This document shows positions 9,587 to 18,880 of a stretch of 64,000 nt of DNA, piece by piece; position 1 is the stretch's first letter; each line of letters opens with the position of its first letter. Source of the DNA: Roseivirga sp. 4D4 (GTDB lineage: Bacteria; Bacteroidota; Bacteroidia; Cytophagales; Cyclobacteriaceae); NCBI RefSeq assembly GCF_001747095.1, contig NZ_MDGP01000001.1:3021001-3085000 (forward strand). Direction: 5' to 3'. Both the position numbers and the translations under genes were made by a program. The notes beneath the pieces are model-generated. The model was not told where the DNA came from. It made no database searches and saw nothing but the letters and a program-made list of their open reading frames with translations.

Positions 9587-10033
9587 CTATCTAAGCTTAG
9601 CAAAAAACTGCTTCATCAGCTTTTCACTTTCCCCTTTTAACAAACCAGAGGTCAATTCTGTTCTTGGGTGCAGTAAGTTTTTCTCATTTAAACTATAACC
9701 TCGCTTCAGATCACTAGCACCATAAACTAACTTACCCAGCTGCGCCCAGTATAAAGCACCTGCACACATCACACAGGGCTCAAGCGTCACATAGAGGGTA
9801 CATTCATTTAAGTACTTTGAACCAATGGCATTGAAAGCCGAGGTTATGGCCAACATTTCAGCATGAGCCGTTACATCAGTTAGTTGCTCCGTTTGATTAT
9901 GCGCTCTGGCGATGATGCGCTTTTCAGCGACAACCACTGCCCCAACTGGCACCTCTCCTGACTCGAATGCAAGCTCGGCCTGCCTCAGGGCCTGTTCCAT
10001 GAAATACTCATCCTTGTGAACACTAAGCTCCAT
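9587..10033 (-). CDS. tadA: tRNA-specific adenosine deaminase / nucleoside deaminase
   Basis: The 148-residue cytidine-deaminase-fold protein has the zinc and proton-shuttle motif HAE at residues 57-59 and PCVMC with Cys87 and Cys90. These are the complete catalytic set. TadA changes adenosine 34 of tRNA-Arg(ACG) to inosine so that the tRNA can read CGN codons. The VPVGAVVV segment and the length fit TadA better than guanine or cytosine deaminases, though those relatives cannot be fully excluded. It is divergent from aspS, with an 84-base shared upstream region. Confidence 0.88.
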   Translation of the reverse strand: MELSVHKDEYFMEQALRQAELAFESGEVPVGAVVVAEKRIIARAHNQTEQLTDVTAHAEMLAITSAFNAIGSKYLNECTLYVTLEPCVMCAGALYWAQLGKLVYGASDLKRGYSLNEKNLLHPRTELTSGLLKGESEKLMKQFFAKLR

Positions 10034-10035
10034 TT

Positions 10036-10072
10036 GCTATTGGGTTTTCATTGTAATATTAAACCCAATTGC
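10036..10072. repeat. inverted repeat between tadA and aspS
   Basis: GCTATTGGGTTT (10036-10047) and AAACCCAATTGC (10061-10072) pair at 11 of 12 positions across a 13-base spacer. It lies just outside the tadA start and upstream of the likely aspS promoter. It could be an operator or a hairpin in the tadA leader; neither is shown. Confidence 0.4.
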
Positions 10073-10084
10073 TAAAACAATTAC

Positions 10085-10092
10085 TAAATTTG
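10085..10092 (+). promoter_or_regulatory. -7 promoter box (TAAATTTG) of aspS
   Basis: TAAATTTG matches the Bacteroidota -7 consensus TAnnTTTG exactly. A transcript starting about 7 bases later would have a leader of roughly 19 bases before the aspS ATG. A TTG at 10069-10071 is closer than the usual -33 spacing. Confidence 0.45.
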
Positions 10093-10117
10093 CCACTCAT
10101 TTTTAAAAGGTGCAGCA

Positions 10118-11863
10118 ATGCTAAGATCACATACTTGCGGAGAGTTAAGAATTGAACATGTCGGAACAGAAGTGACCCTTTCTGGATGGGTACAACGTAT
10201 CCGTGATAAAGGTGGGCTTATGTGGATCGATTTGCGCGATCGCTATGGCGTAACCCAACTCACTTTTGAGGAAGGAAAAAGCAAGGCGGAAGTTATCGAG
10301 CAAGCCCGTGAATTGGGAAGAGAATTTGTGATCCAGATTAAAGGAACGGTCGTAGAACGCTATTCTAAGAATGATAAAATCCCTACGGGTCAAATTGAGA
10401 TTGATACGACAGAAATCATCGTGTTGAACGCCTCGCACACGCCTCCTTTCATCATAGAAGATGATACTGATGGTGGTGAAGACTTAAGAATGAAATACCG
10501 CTATCTAGACCTGAGAAGAAATGAGGTCAGAGAAAAGCTGGCGCTTAGAAGTAAGTTGGCTATAGCCGTTAGAAATTACTTAGCAGAAATCAACTTTCTA
10601 GAAGTTGAAACACCTGTTTTGATCAAGTCCACTCCGGAGGGAGCAAGAGACTTCGTTGTCCCTTCCCGAATTAACCCGGGTGAGTTCTATGCATTACCGC
10701 AATCTCCACAAACCTTTAAGCAACTCTTAATGGTTTCTGGTTTTGATCGGTACTTCCAGATTGTAAAATGCTTCAGAGATGAAGATCTACGTGCCGATCG
10801 TCAACCAGAGTTTACACAAATTGACTGTGAAATGTCTTTTGTCACGAGAGATGATGTCTTGGGAGTATTCGAAGGAATGACAAGGCATCTCTTCAAGTCT
10901 ATCAAAGGAGTTGAATTGAATCAATTCCCTCATATGACTTATGCCGACGCCATGGAAAAGTATGGCAGTGACAAACCAGACATTCGGTTTGGGATGGAAT
11001 TCGTCAATTTAAATGAGGTCAGTCAAAACAAAGGCTTTAATGTCTTTGACCAAGCTGAACTCGTGGTCGGAATCTGTGCCAAAGGCTGTGCAGAATATAC
11101 CAGAAAGCAGTTGGATGCACTAACAGATTTTGTCAGACGACCTCAGGTAGGTGCTAAGGGACTTGTTTATGTCAAGTGCAATGCTGATGGCTCTTTTAAA
11201 TCATCCGTTGATAAATTCTATGGTCAAGAAGATCTTAAGGCCTGGGCTGATAAGGCAGGTGCCGAAGCTGGAGACTTGATCTTAGTGTTATCCGGAGCCA
11301 CAAATGCTGTCCGCAAACAGATGAATGAGTTGCGTCTACACTTGGGTAATGAACTGGGGCTTAGAAAAAGCGATGAATATGAGCCATTGTGGGTGGTTGA
11401 CTTTCCATTATTGGAGTGGGATGAAGAAACTGAGCGATATCACGCCATGCATCATCCATTTACTTCACCATTAAAAGAAGATTTGGCTAAGCTTGAAACC
11501 GCACCTGGAGAAGTCAGAGCAAATGCCTATGATTTAGTAATCAATGGCGTTGAAATTGGTGGCGGATCGATTAGAATTCATGATCGTGAAATGCAAAAGA
11601 CCATGTTTAAGCATTTAGGGTTTACGGATGAAGAAGCAAAAGCTCAATTCGGCTTCTTAATGGATGCCTTCGAATATGGAGCTCCTCCTCACGGTGGTAT
11701 TGCTTTCGGCTTTGACAGACTCTGTGCTATGTTCGGTGGAACTGAAACCATCAGGGACTATATCGCATTCCCCAAGAATACCTCCGGACGTGATGTAATG
11801 ATAGATTCTCCTTCACCAGTAGCAAATGATCAGTTAAAGGAGCTTGGAATAAAGCTCTCATAA
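10118..11863 (+). CDS. aspS: aspartyl-tRNA synthetase
   Basis: This class II synthetase charges tRNA-Asp. The 581-residue length is the bacterial type with a GAD insertion. The N-terminal OB-fold anticodon domain (about residues 1-110) is followed by motif 2 ([19 protein letters not shown]) and a GAD insert (about 285-400). Motif 3 ([14 protein letters not shown]) lies near the C terminus. It is full length with no frameshift. It sits alone between divergent tadA and the following PP2C gene. Confidence 0.97.
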   Translation: MLRSHTCGELRIEHVGTEVTLSGWVQRIRDKGGLMWIDLRDRYGVTQLTFEEGKSKAEVIEQARELGREFVIQIKGTVVERYSKNDKIPTGQIEIDTTEIIVLNASHTPPFIIEDDTDGGEDLRMKYRYLDLRRNEVREKLALRSKLAIAVRNYLAEINFLEVETPVLIKSTPEGARDFVVPSRINPGEFYALPQSPQTFKQLLMVSGFDRYFQIVKCFRDEDLRADRQPEFTQIDCEMSFVTRDDVLGVFEGMTRHLFKSIKGVELNQFPHMTYADAMEKYGSDKPDIRFGMEFVNLNEVSQNKGFNVFDQAELVVGICAKGCAEYTRKQLDALTDFVRRPQVGAKGLVYVKCNADGSFKSSVDKFYGQEDLKAWADKAGAEAGDLILVLSGATNAVRKQMNELRLHLGNELGLRKSDEYEPLWVVDFPLLEWDEETERYHAMHHPFTSPLKEDLAKLETAPGEVRANAYDLVINGVEIGGGSIRIHDREMQKTMFKHLGFTDEEAKAQFGFLMDAFEYGAPPHGGIAFGFDRLCAMFGGTETIRDYIAFPKNTSGRDVMIDSPSPVANDQLKELGIKLS

Positions 11864-11917
11864 ACAATGATATTGTGAAACTCTTCGTTTCATAGCATCA
11901 ACCAATACCTTATTTTG

Positions 11918-11925
11918 TAGTTTCG
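11918..11925 (+). promoter_or_regulatory. possible -7 box (TAGTTTCG) before the PP2C gene
   Basis: TAGTTTCG is one base from the TAnnTTTG consensus and ends 9 bases before the ATG, so any transcript would have almost no leader. A nearby TATTTTG at 11911-11917 is an alternative. No -33 element was found. Confidence 0.25.
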
Positions 11926-11934
11926 GATCAGTTT

Positions 11935-14004
11935 ATGCCTTTGAAAGTCCAGTTCACACCGAAATTCTACATACGTGCGAGCGTAACCATGGCCATAATT
12001 ATATGGGTCATCGCTACGTCAATACGTATACTGGAGATTCTGGCAGCCAAAAGTGGACTTGACCTTGAGATATCGAGATACCTGCCGATACTCTTACAAG
12101 ACCTATTCTATGTATTCATTTTAATCTATTACAGATTCAAAATAAGGGCCGTTGAAAGTGGAAACTTTGTGGACCTACTTTGGAAGGTATTTGCCACTGG
12201 TCTGGTCACTACAGTAATTTCATTGTCTATCAGACTGTTCTATGACTCAATTGCTGACACCATGTTGGCTGAAAATGAGTTTCTGGATACATTTCTTTAT
12301 AGCCTCAATAGGGCATTAATTTCTGTATTTCTGATTTCTACGCTTACGGTATGGAAAAAGCTTATTCTTTACCAGAAATCAAGAAAACTTGTCGTCTACT
12401 GGAATGTATTTGAAGTTGCCTTAGTGGCATCAATATTCTTTAACCTAACAGGCTTTACTTTACAGGAACATCTAATCTTCGAGATTCTTTTCGCAGTACT
12501 CGCCATTATGGCCATAATCCTCTCTGGCAATCTCAAATGGGTGGCCTATTTGAACTTTAAGCAGAAGTGGAAGAGTGTTCTCATCATCATTCTTATCACT
12601 ATCTATATATTCTATTTCTTCACTTATCTCTATGTATCTCCGGAGGAGGCCATCACGAATTTTAATGCCATAGATGACTTATTCGTCATTGTGGTTTTTA
12701 CCTTCTTGCTGTTCTATAGTATTTTCTCTTTGCTCGTGATTCTTTTCAACCTGCCTACCTCATCGGTATTTGAAAAGAAAATGGAGGAAGCAATCAACTT
12801 CCAGCGCCTGAGCCAATCCATTCAACAAGGTGAAAATGAGGATCAAATTTTTGATGTTTTGCTCAACTCATCAATGAATGCAGTCTATGCCGATGCCGGC
12901 TGGATTGAAGTGAACCTTGATCAAAATGAGACCAAGATATTATCAAAACACATCAGTCGAGAAAATATCAACTTGGTGAAGGAGCATATAATGACTAGCA
13001 AGAACAGGTCAGTCATTAAAAATCCACTAGCTACTGACGCAGATTCAGATAGGGTGCTGGTCGGGCTTAAAAAGTCTAACTATCGCTCTGCATTTGTAGT
13101 ACCATTAACGATACAAGGTCAGGTAAAGGGATTTATGTACTTGCTCAATGAGGTATCTGATAGTTTCAACAAAGAGATGATCAGTATCATCAACACCTTT
13201 GCCAGCCAGGCAAGTGTCTCCATTGAGAACTTCAGGTTAATGGGCGAAGCGCTTTTGAATGAGCGATATAAAGAAGAATTAAACATTGCCAAAAGCGTTC
13301 AAAGAGCGCTATTACCTAAGGAATTAGATCATAATTCATCTTTTTCTATTCATGCATTCACAGAAGCAGCCGCAGAGGTTGGAGGTGACTATTATGATAC
13401 TTTTCAGCTTAGTGAAGACCGATATGCTATCGTAGTAGGTGATGTATCCGGGAAAGGTACCTCAGCAGCCTTCCACATGTCGCAAATGAAGGGAATATTT
13501 CAAAGTCTTGTTCAATTAGACTTGTCAGCCGAAGAGTTTTTGATCAATGCCAACACCGCTTTAAGCAAATGCCTTGAGAGGACCTCTTTTATCACGTTGA
13601 CTTATTTCATTATCGACACGAAGGAAAAGACACTTGAATTCTCACGCGCAGGCCATTGCCCAACTCTCTTTTACAATAAGAAGAAAAAGGAAGCAAGGTA
13701 TTTTCAAGACAAAGGCTTAGGCTTAGGCATAATCAGAAATTCCACATACAAGAATTTCATTCAGGTGAATAAAATGTCTTTCGATAAGGATGATATTTTG
13801 GTCTTATACACTGATGGTATTTCGGAAGCTTCCAATGCCGAACATGATGAATTTGGATATGACAGAATGAAAAACCTGCTGCAACAAAATGCTCATTATG
13901 ACCCGATGATGATTCAAAAAGTCTTCATCAGTAAGCTATATGAGTTTTGTGGTGGTAAAGATCTTGACGATGACTATACAATGTTGGTGATCAAGTTTAA
14001 TTAG
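11935..14004 (+). CDS. membrane-bound PP2C/SpoIIE-type serine phosphatase with GAF domain
   Basis: The 689-residue protein starts with about eight hydrophobic helices (residues 15-285). A GAF-like sensor domain (about 300-435) is followed by a SpoIIE/RsbU PP2C phosphatase (about 450-689). Metal-binding acidic motifs are intact: EVGGDYYD, VVGDVSGKG, LYTDGISEA and the final DDYTML. In partner-switching systems such a phosphatase removes phosphate from a STAS protein in response to a signal. The next two genes encode exactly such a STAS protein and its kinase, so the substrate assignment is well supported by context. The signal sensed by the membrane or GAF part is unknown. Confidence 0.92.
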   Translation: MPLKVQFTPKFYIRASVTMAIIIWVIATSIRILEILAAKSGLDLEISRYLPILLQDLFYVFILIYYRFKIRAVESGNFVDLLWKVFATGLVTTVISLSIRLFYDSIADTMLAENEFLDTFLYSLNRALISVFLISTLTVWKKLILYQKSRKLVVYWNVFEVALVASIFFNLTGFTLQEHLIFEILFAVLAIMAIILSGNLKWVAYLNFKQKWKSVLIIILITIYIFYFFTYLYVSPEEAITNFNAIDDLFVIVVFTFLLFYSIFSLLVILFNLPTSSVFEKKMEEAINFQRLSQSIQQGENEDQIFDVLLNSSMNAVYADAGWIEVNLDQNETKILSKHISRENINLVKEHIMTSKNRSVIKNPLATDADSDRVLVGLKKSNYRSAFVVPLTIQGQVKGFMYLLNEVSDSFNKEMISIINTFASQASVSIENFRLMGEALLNERYKEELNIAKSVQRALLPKELDHNSSFSIHAFTEAAAEVGGDYYDTFQLSEDRYAIVVGDVSGKGTSAAFHMSQMKGIFQSLVQLDLSAEEFLINANTALSKCLERTSFITLTYFIIDTKEKTLEFSRAGHCPTLFYNKKKKEARYFQDKGLGLGIIRNSTYKNFIQVNKMSFDKDDILVLYTDGISEASNAEHDEFGYDRMKNLLQQNAHYDPMMIQKVFISKLYEFCGGKDLDDDYTMLVIKFN

Positions 14005-14027
14005 TTACCGTAGATAAAGAGTAGCAT

Positions 14028-14372
14028 ATGATAGAAATAAATAAAGCAATCGAGAACAATTATCTGAACATTGCCGTAAATGGAGAAGCCGATGCAAGTT
14101 CTTCCATTCACTTGGACAAAGCGATTAAGGAAGCTATGGAGGAAGGTCATCAGCACATTCTTATTGACTGTACCAATCTCAACTATATTTCTTCTGCAGG
14201 ACTTGGAGTCTTCATGTCTTACATAGAAGAAATCTCCGAAAAATCCATCGACTTCATTCTATTCGGTTTATCCGAAAAGGTCTTAAAAGTCTTTGGTATT
14301 CTCGGTTTGGACCAATTATTGACTATTAAAGAAAATAAAGAGGCAGCAATATCAGCACTCCGTGAAGTATAG
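14028..14372 (+). CDS. STAS-domain anti-sigma-factor antagonist
   Basis: The 114-residue single-domain protein has the SpoIIAA/RsbV fold signature. HILIDCTNLNYISSAGLGVF holds the phosphorylatable serine, Ser55 or Ser56. In the family the unphosphorylated form binds and blocks an RsbW-like kinase, and the kinase inactivates it by phosphorylation. It lies 23 bases after the phosphatase gene and overlaps the kinase gene by 11 bases, giving the classic antagonist-kinase order. The downstream client of this switch is not evident in the window. Confidence 0.93.
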   Translation: MIEINKAIENNYLNIAVNGEADASSSIHLDKAIKEAMEEGHQHILIDCTNLNYISSAGLGVFMSYIEEISEKSIDFILFGLSEKVLKVFGILGLDQLLTIKENKEAAISALREV

Positions 14373-14781
14373 TTTCGACATACCGAGTAGCAAAAACAAG
14401 CTACGCTTGATGCGCAAGTTCGTCACTGACGTACTAAAAGAGCATAATGTCTCTGACATAGAGATTAACATGATGGTATTGGCCGTGGACGAAGTCTGTG
14501 CGAACATCATTATCCATGGTCACCCGTCAGATGATATGAGTGAGGTAAAACTCGGAATCAATTTTAAAAATGAGGGTGTTTGGTTCGAAATCATTGATCG
14601 AGGAAATGCCTTTGACATTGTCAGTTATCAAGAGCCCGTCATTGAAGACTTGGTAAGAAATAAGAACAAAGGCGGAATTGGGATCATGCTAGTCAAAAAG
14701 ATCATGGATGATATTCAATTCAAATCTACTCCTTCAAAGAACACCCTTACCCTTTATAAAAAGGTAGCGTACACCAAATAG
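14362..14781 (+). CDS. RsbW-like anti-sigma factor / serine kinase (HATPase)
   Basis: The 139-residue protein is a GHKL ATPase of the RsbW/SpoIIAB group. It has the N box AVDEVCANIIIHGH, the G1 box DRGNAFD and the G2 glycine motif GGIGIMLVKK. It starts at a GTG inside the STAS gene, so the two are translationally coupled. It should phosphorylate the STAS partner and hold or release a client protein. Bacteroidota generally lack a sigma-B, so the client may be an ECF-type sigma factor or a non-sigma effector (inference). It is followed by the foldase genes after 8 bases. Confidence 0.92.
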   Translation: MKYSFDIPSSKNKLRLMRKFVTDVLKEHNVSDIEINMMVLAVDEVCANIIIHGHPSDDMSEVKLGINFKNEGVWFEIIDRGNAFDIVSYQEPVIEDLVRNKNKGGIGIMLVKKIMDDIQFKSTPSKNTLTLYKKVAYTK

Positions 14782-14789
14782 CATCTGAT

Positions 14790-16688
14790 ATGAAAAGTCT
14801 CTGCACTTTGCTGATTGGATTGTTCTTTTCACTTACTACCTACGGGTTTCAATCCGACTCCATCATCGTTGCAAAGGTCAATGACTATGAGATCAGCGCT
14901 TCGGAACTTTTATACGCCTTCAAAAAGAACCGCGATCAGAACGATGAGTTGCATATTGATTCCTTAAAAAAGTACCTAAACAATTACATTGATTTTAAAC
15001 TCAAAGTACAGGCTGCTCGAAAAGAGGGCTACGATACACTCCAAAACTATAAGGCTGAATTACAAGGTTATATAAGCCAAATCCGAAAACCTTATTTAGA
15101 AAACCCTGAAGCTGAAGAGAAACTCATCAAGGAAATTCACAGCAGAAAGCAGGTCGAGATTAATGCTTCACATTTGCTCATAAAACTTGGACCGAATGCC
15201 AGTCCGAAAGATACTTTAAAGGCTTATAAATTTATAGACAGTTTACGCCTAACCATTGAAAGCCAGGAACAATTTGAATCCTTGGCCAGAAGATTTTCTC
15301 AAGATGGGGCCGCCCAAAACGGAGGTAAGCTCGGTTGGTTTAGTGCCATGGATATGGTCGGCCCATTTGAAAATGCTGCTTACAACACCAACACCAATGA
15401 AGTATCACAAGTCGTGAAGACTCAATTTGGATACCATATTCTCTTTGTGAATCAAAAAAGGCCTTCTAAGGGAAGCCTTAAAACATCTCACATCTTCTTC
15501 AGCAATCGTGGGCGAAGTGAAGATGATGCGCAAAAGTTAGCCGAATCAATTTATGACTCCTTAAAAAATGGAGCAGATTGGAATACAATGGCCAGAAGAT
15601 ATTCTGATGACAATCGCACCAAAATGAATGGTGGGCAACTCCCCTGGGCAAGAATCAAACAGCTTCCTGATGAATTTTATGACATTGCCTATAGCATCAA
15701 AAATGTAAATGGAATCTCAAAGCCCTCAAAAACAAGTTTCGGTTGGCACATTGTAAAGCTGAATGATCAAAGGCCCATCGGAGACCTTTCCGAAGAGCGG
15801 ACAGGCATCGAACAGCAGTTAAAACGATCGGGAAGAAACACCTTAAACAACAATCAGCTGATCGAAAAGCTTAAAACAGAAAACAATTTTCAACAGGATG
15901 AACAATCCTTGAATGCATCGTTGCTCGCGATAAGTAAGGGGAGTTTAAATGATGAGACTAAGGAAAGTGTGCTTTTCATTTTGGGTGAGCAGCTTTTCAA
16001 GGTTAAAGACTTTGTGCAAAGCCTTCCCTCCCAAAAGATTACCTTGAATAACACTATAGTAAGATCTCTCTATTCCGAATTTGAAAGGAAGAGTATCATT
16101 GCCTATGAAGATTCCATTACACCGATAAAATACCCTGATTACGGTTATTTGTTGAAAGAATATGAGGAGGGTCTCTTACTTTTTGAGATCATGCAGAATG
16201 AGGTTTGGAATAAGGCCCTTGAAGACTCTCTCGGTGCCAAGCAATATTATCAAGACCACCTTGGGCAATACAAAACTGAAGAGCGTATTGTAGTAAGCAT
16301 TGTGAATTGTGATAATGCATTGCTCCTTGAAAGGCTTAAAAAATCCATCAGTGAAGAAGAATCCCTTGAGAAGGCTGTCCAATCAACCTTTACCAAAGAA
16401 GAACAAACGCTGTTAAAAATTGTAAAAAGAACAATTAAGGCATCTGAAATCAATAAATTTGGCTCAACAGAATTAAAATCAGGCAGTTGGATTGAAAAAC
16501 CTGATGAATCCAAGTACTACTTTTTAGAAGAAATTATTCCTAGAGGTTTTTTTGCTTACGAGGAGATCAAAGGACGAATTCTTTCTGATTATCAAGACCA
16601 TTTGGAAGCACAATGGATAAAGGAATTACGTATGCAGAGCCATATTAAGATTTATAATAAGGCACTGAAAAAGATAGTAAAAAATTGA
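14790..16688 (+). CDS. periplasmic peptidyl-prolyl isomerase with two PpiC domains
   Basis: The 632-residue protein has an N-terminal signal peptide (cleavage near TYGFQS). A SurA-like chaperone helix region (about 25-110) is followed by two parvulin domains (about 122-225 and 230-330). Each domain carries a GG-K/Q-LGWF or GGQLPW turn and an FGYHI or FGWHI motif. The remaining 300 residues are a less conserved chaperone-like tail with no third clear PpiC domain. Such proteins fold outer-membrane and secreted proteins in the periplasm. It starts 8 bases after the RsbW-like gene and overlaps the next gene by four bases. Confidence 0.9.
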   Translation: MKSLCTLLIGLFFSLTTYGFQSDSIIVAKVNDYEISASELLYAFKKNRDQNDELHIDSLKKYLNNYIDFKLKVQAARKEGYDTLQNYKAELQGYISQIRKPYLENPEAEEKLIKEIHSRKQVEINASHLLIKLGPNASPKDTLKAYKFIDSLRLTIESQEQFESLARRFSQDGAAQNGGKLGWFSAMDMVGPFENAAYNTNTNEVSQVVKTQFGYHILFVNQKRPSKGSLKTSHIFFSNRGRSEDDAQKLAESIYDSLKNGADWNTMARRYSDDNRTKMNGGQLPWARIKQLPDEFYDIAYSIKNVNGISKPSKTSFGWHIVKLNDQRPIGDLSEERTGIEQQLKRSGRNTLNNNQLIEKLKTENNFQQDEQSLNASLLAISKGSLNDETKESVLFILGEQLFKVKDFVQSLPSQKITLNNTIVRSLYSEFERKSIIAYEDSITPIKYPDYGYLLKEYEEGLLLFEIMQNEVWNKALEDSLGAKQYYQDHLGQYKTEERIVVSIVNCDNALLLERLKKSISEEESLEKAVQSTFTKEEQTLLKIVKRTIKASEINKFGSTELKSGSWIEKPDESKYYFLEEIIPRGFFAYEEIKGRILSDYQDHLEAQWIKELRMQSHIKIYNKALKKIVKN

Positions 16689-17557
16689 AACTGAGGTACC
16701 TGTTCATATTGGCCATACTGACGAGCTCACTTTCTTGTGAGTACTTTGCATCTTCTGAGCAAGGAAGTGTTGACAATAGCAAAGCATTAGTCGCAAGTGT
16801 GGGTAATTCATTCCTCTTTGAATCAGATATTGCAAATTTAGTCTCGCCTCAAACTAATAGAGAAGATAGTATCCTCATTGTGGAGCAATTTGTGAGGAAT
16901 TGGGTCAAAAAGGAATTGCTCGTAAAAGAAGCGAACAGCAGTGTGAAGATTAACCAGTCAGAGATAGAAAAAAAAGTGTCGGACTATCGGTATACGCTAC
17001 TATCATATGAATATCAAAAACAGATGATTCAGCAGTCACTTGATACAGCGGTCAGCACTGAGGAAATCGAAAACTACTACGAAGAGAACCGAGAAAATTT
17101 CGCTCTCCGTCAAAATATATTTAGGGGTCGATATCTTAAAATATCAAATGACGCTCCCAAAAAAAATGATATCAGACGTTGGATAAAATCTAGTCGTCCA
17201 CAAGATTTAGAGTCGCTTAAGTCCTATGCTTTTCAGTTTGCAGATAATTATTCATTAGAAGATTCTACATGGATCAAGTTTGACGATATAATAAAGAATT
17301 CTCCACTTTCTACGGTCTCAAATAAAGTACAATTTCTTCGTAGAAACAGGTATGTGGAAGAAGCGGATTCTGTCTATCTTTACCTGCTCAAAATTCAGGA
17401 ATACAAAATTTCAGAGGAAGCTTCACCGTTAGAGTTTGTGCAAGAGGAGATTCGGAACATAATTCTTAACAAAAGAAAAGTGGCGTTGGCAAAGGGTTTG
17501 GAGAATGATATTTATGAACGTGCGAAGGAAAATGAAGACTACAAGATTTATTATTAA
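16685..17557 (+). CDS. lipoprotein foldase related to the SurA/PpiC N domain
   Basis: It starts at a TTG overlapping the upstream stop by four bases; no ATG gives a sensible signal peptide. The first residues form a lipoprotein signal with lipobox LSSLSC-like LTSSLSC, so the protein is likely anchored to a membrane in the periplasm. The 290 residues resemble the helical chaperone part of SurA/PpiC proteins (an early ESDIANLVS and a YYEENRENF linker). A complete parvulin catalytic domain is not recognisable. It may act as a pure chaperone alongside the two flanking foldases. Confidence 0.78.
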   Translation: MKLRYLFILAILTSSLSCEYFASSEQGSVDNSKALVASVGNSFLFESDIANLVSPQTNREDSILIVEQFVRNWVKKELLVKEANSSVKINQSEIEKKVSDYRYTLLSYEYQKQMIQQSLDTAVSTEEIENYYEENRENFALRQNIFRGRYLKISNDAPKKNDIRRWIKSSRPQDLESLKSYAFQFADNYSLEDSTWIKFDDIIKNSPLSTVSNKVQFLRRNRYVEEADSVYLYLLKIQEYKISEEASPLEFVQEEIRNIILNKRKVALAKGLENDIYERAKENEDYKIYY

Positions 17558-18878
17558 AGCCATTCTGATTTTGGCCATTTTTATTCCGGCCGTTTCTTTT
17601 GCTCAAGAAGGACAGGTAGTGGACAAGATCATTGCCAAGGTTGATGATAAAATTATCCTGAAGAGCGAATTAGAATCGGCATACATTCAATTTCTTACTA
17701 GTCCACAGGCTCAAAGCTTTCAAGGAGATGCCAAATGTGTATTACTTCAAAGTTTTGTAGAGAGTAAGGTCATGCTGATCATGTCAGAAATAGATTCTGT
17801 AGTGGTGGATGACTCTAGACTTGACTATGAGATAAGAAGTAGAAGTCAGCAGATAATCCAACGCTTTGGCTCGGAAGATGCCATTCAGCAAGCCTACGGT
17901 AAAACACTGGACCAAATAATGGATGAGTTAAAACCTTCAATTGAAGAGCAAATCCGAGTTGAGCAGCAAGAAAATAATATTCTAGCCGATGTCAAAGTCA
18001 CTCCAAAAGAGGTTAGAAAGTTCTATAATCGATTTCCGACAGACAGTCTTCCCCTCTATTCTATGGAATACGAGATTGGTGTTATTGTAAAAGAACCAGA
18101 CGTCAGTGAAGCAGAAAAAGAACGGGTTAGAGAAAAACTACTAGCCATAAGAGAAAGAGCTATTAATGGAGAGAGTTTTGAAATACTAGCAACTTTCAAT
18201 TCGGAAGGTCCTTCAGCCAGAGATGGAGGAAATCTGGGCTTCGCCTCAAGAGGTACCATGGACCCAGCCTATGAAGCTGGTGCCTTAGGTTTAAAACCAG
18301 GCGAAATTTCGATGCCAGTCGAATCAGCTTTTGGTTTCCATTTGATACAGTTGGTAGAAAAAAGAGGAAACGAGTATTCAACTCGTCATATTCTGATGAC
18401 TCCCAAACCTAATGAGGATGACTTAAAGAAGGCATCAGATATTTTAATAGACCTTCGAAACAAAATTTTAACCGACAGCATAAGTTTTGAGCAAGCAGCG
18501 CAACTTGTGTCAGATGATGAGAGTACAAAGGTAAATGGTGGCTTTTATGCAGATCAATTTGGTTCGCTTCGGATTCCTGCAAGTTCGCTTGAACCCGAGT
18601 TGTTCTTTGAGATTGACAAAATGAAGGAAGGTGATATATCTGATCCACAAGTTATTCAGGTAGGTTCAGATAAGCAGGTGGTTCGAATCATTTATTACAA
18701 GAAAAAATTACCTCCTCATAGAGCAAACTTGACTGATGACTATGAGAAGCTAAAAGCCGCAACTACACAAATGAAGAAGTCTCTCAAACGTGCCGAATAT
18801 CTAGAGGAGAAAATGCAAGAAGTATATCTTGAGATAGATCCAGTTTTTAATCGTTGCGGCATTATCAAGAACCAATAA
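17532..18878 (+). CDS. SurA-like peptidyl-prolyl isomerase
   Basis: From the ATG at 17532 the protein has 448 residues and a clean signal peptide ending near VSFAQEG. An earlier ATG at 17505 would put nine charged residues before it and is less likely. A SurA N domain with DKIIAKVDDKIILKSELE is followed by two parvulin domains (about 175-275 and 285-390). The first has GGNLGFASRG and FGFHLIQL. SurA chaperones deliver unfolded beta-barrel proteins to the BAM complex. The start lies inside the lipoprotein gene, indicating an operon. Confidence 0.92.
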   Translation: MKTTRFIIKAILILAIFIPAVSFAQEGQVVDKIIAKVDDKIILKSELESAYIQFLTSPQAQSFQGDAKCVLLQSFVESKVMLIMSEIDSVVVDDSRLDYEIRSRSQQIIQRFGSEDAIQQAYGKTLDQIMDELKPSIEEQIRVEQQENNILADVKVTPKEVRKFYNRFPTDSLPLYSMEYEIGVIVKEPDVSEAEKERVREKLLAIRERAINGESFEILATFNSEGPSARDGGNLGFASRGTMDPAYEAGALGLKPGEISMPVESAFGFHLIQLVEKRGNEYSTRHILMTPKPNEDDLKKASDILIDLRNKILTDSISFEQAAQLVSDDESTKVNGGFYADQFGSLRIPASSLEPELFFEIDKMKEGDISDPQVIQVGSDKQVVRIIYYKKKLPPHRANLTDDYEKLKAATTQMKKSLKRAEYLEEKMQEVYLEIDPVFNRCGIIKNQ

Positions 18879-18880
18879 GT

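Noticed and set aside
11876..11892. Hairpin TGAAAC/GTTTCA after aspS
   Set aside because: The six-base stem is short and AT-rich and no T-tract follows, so it is not called a terminator.
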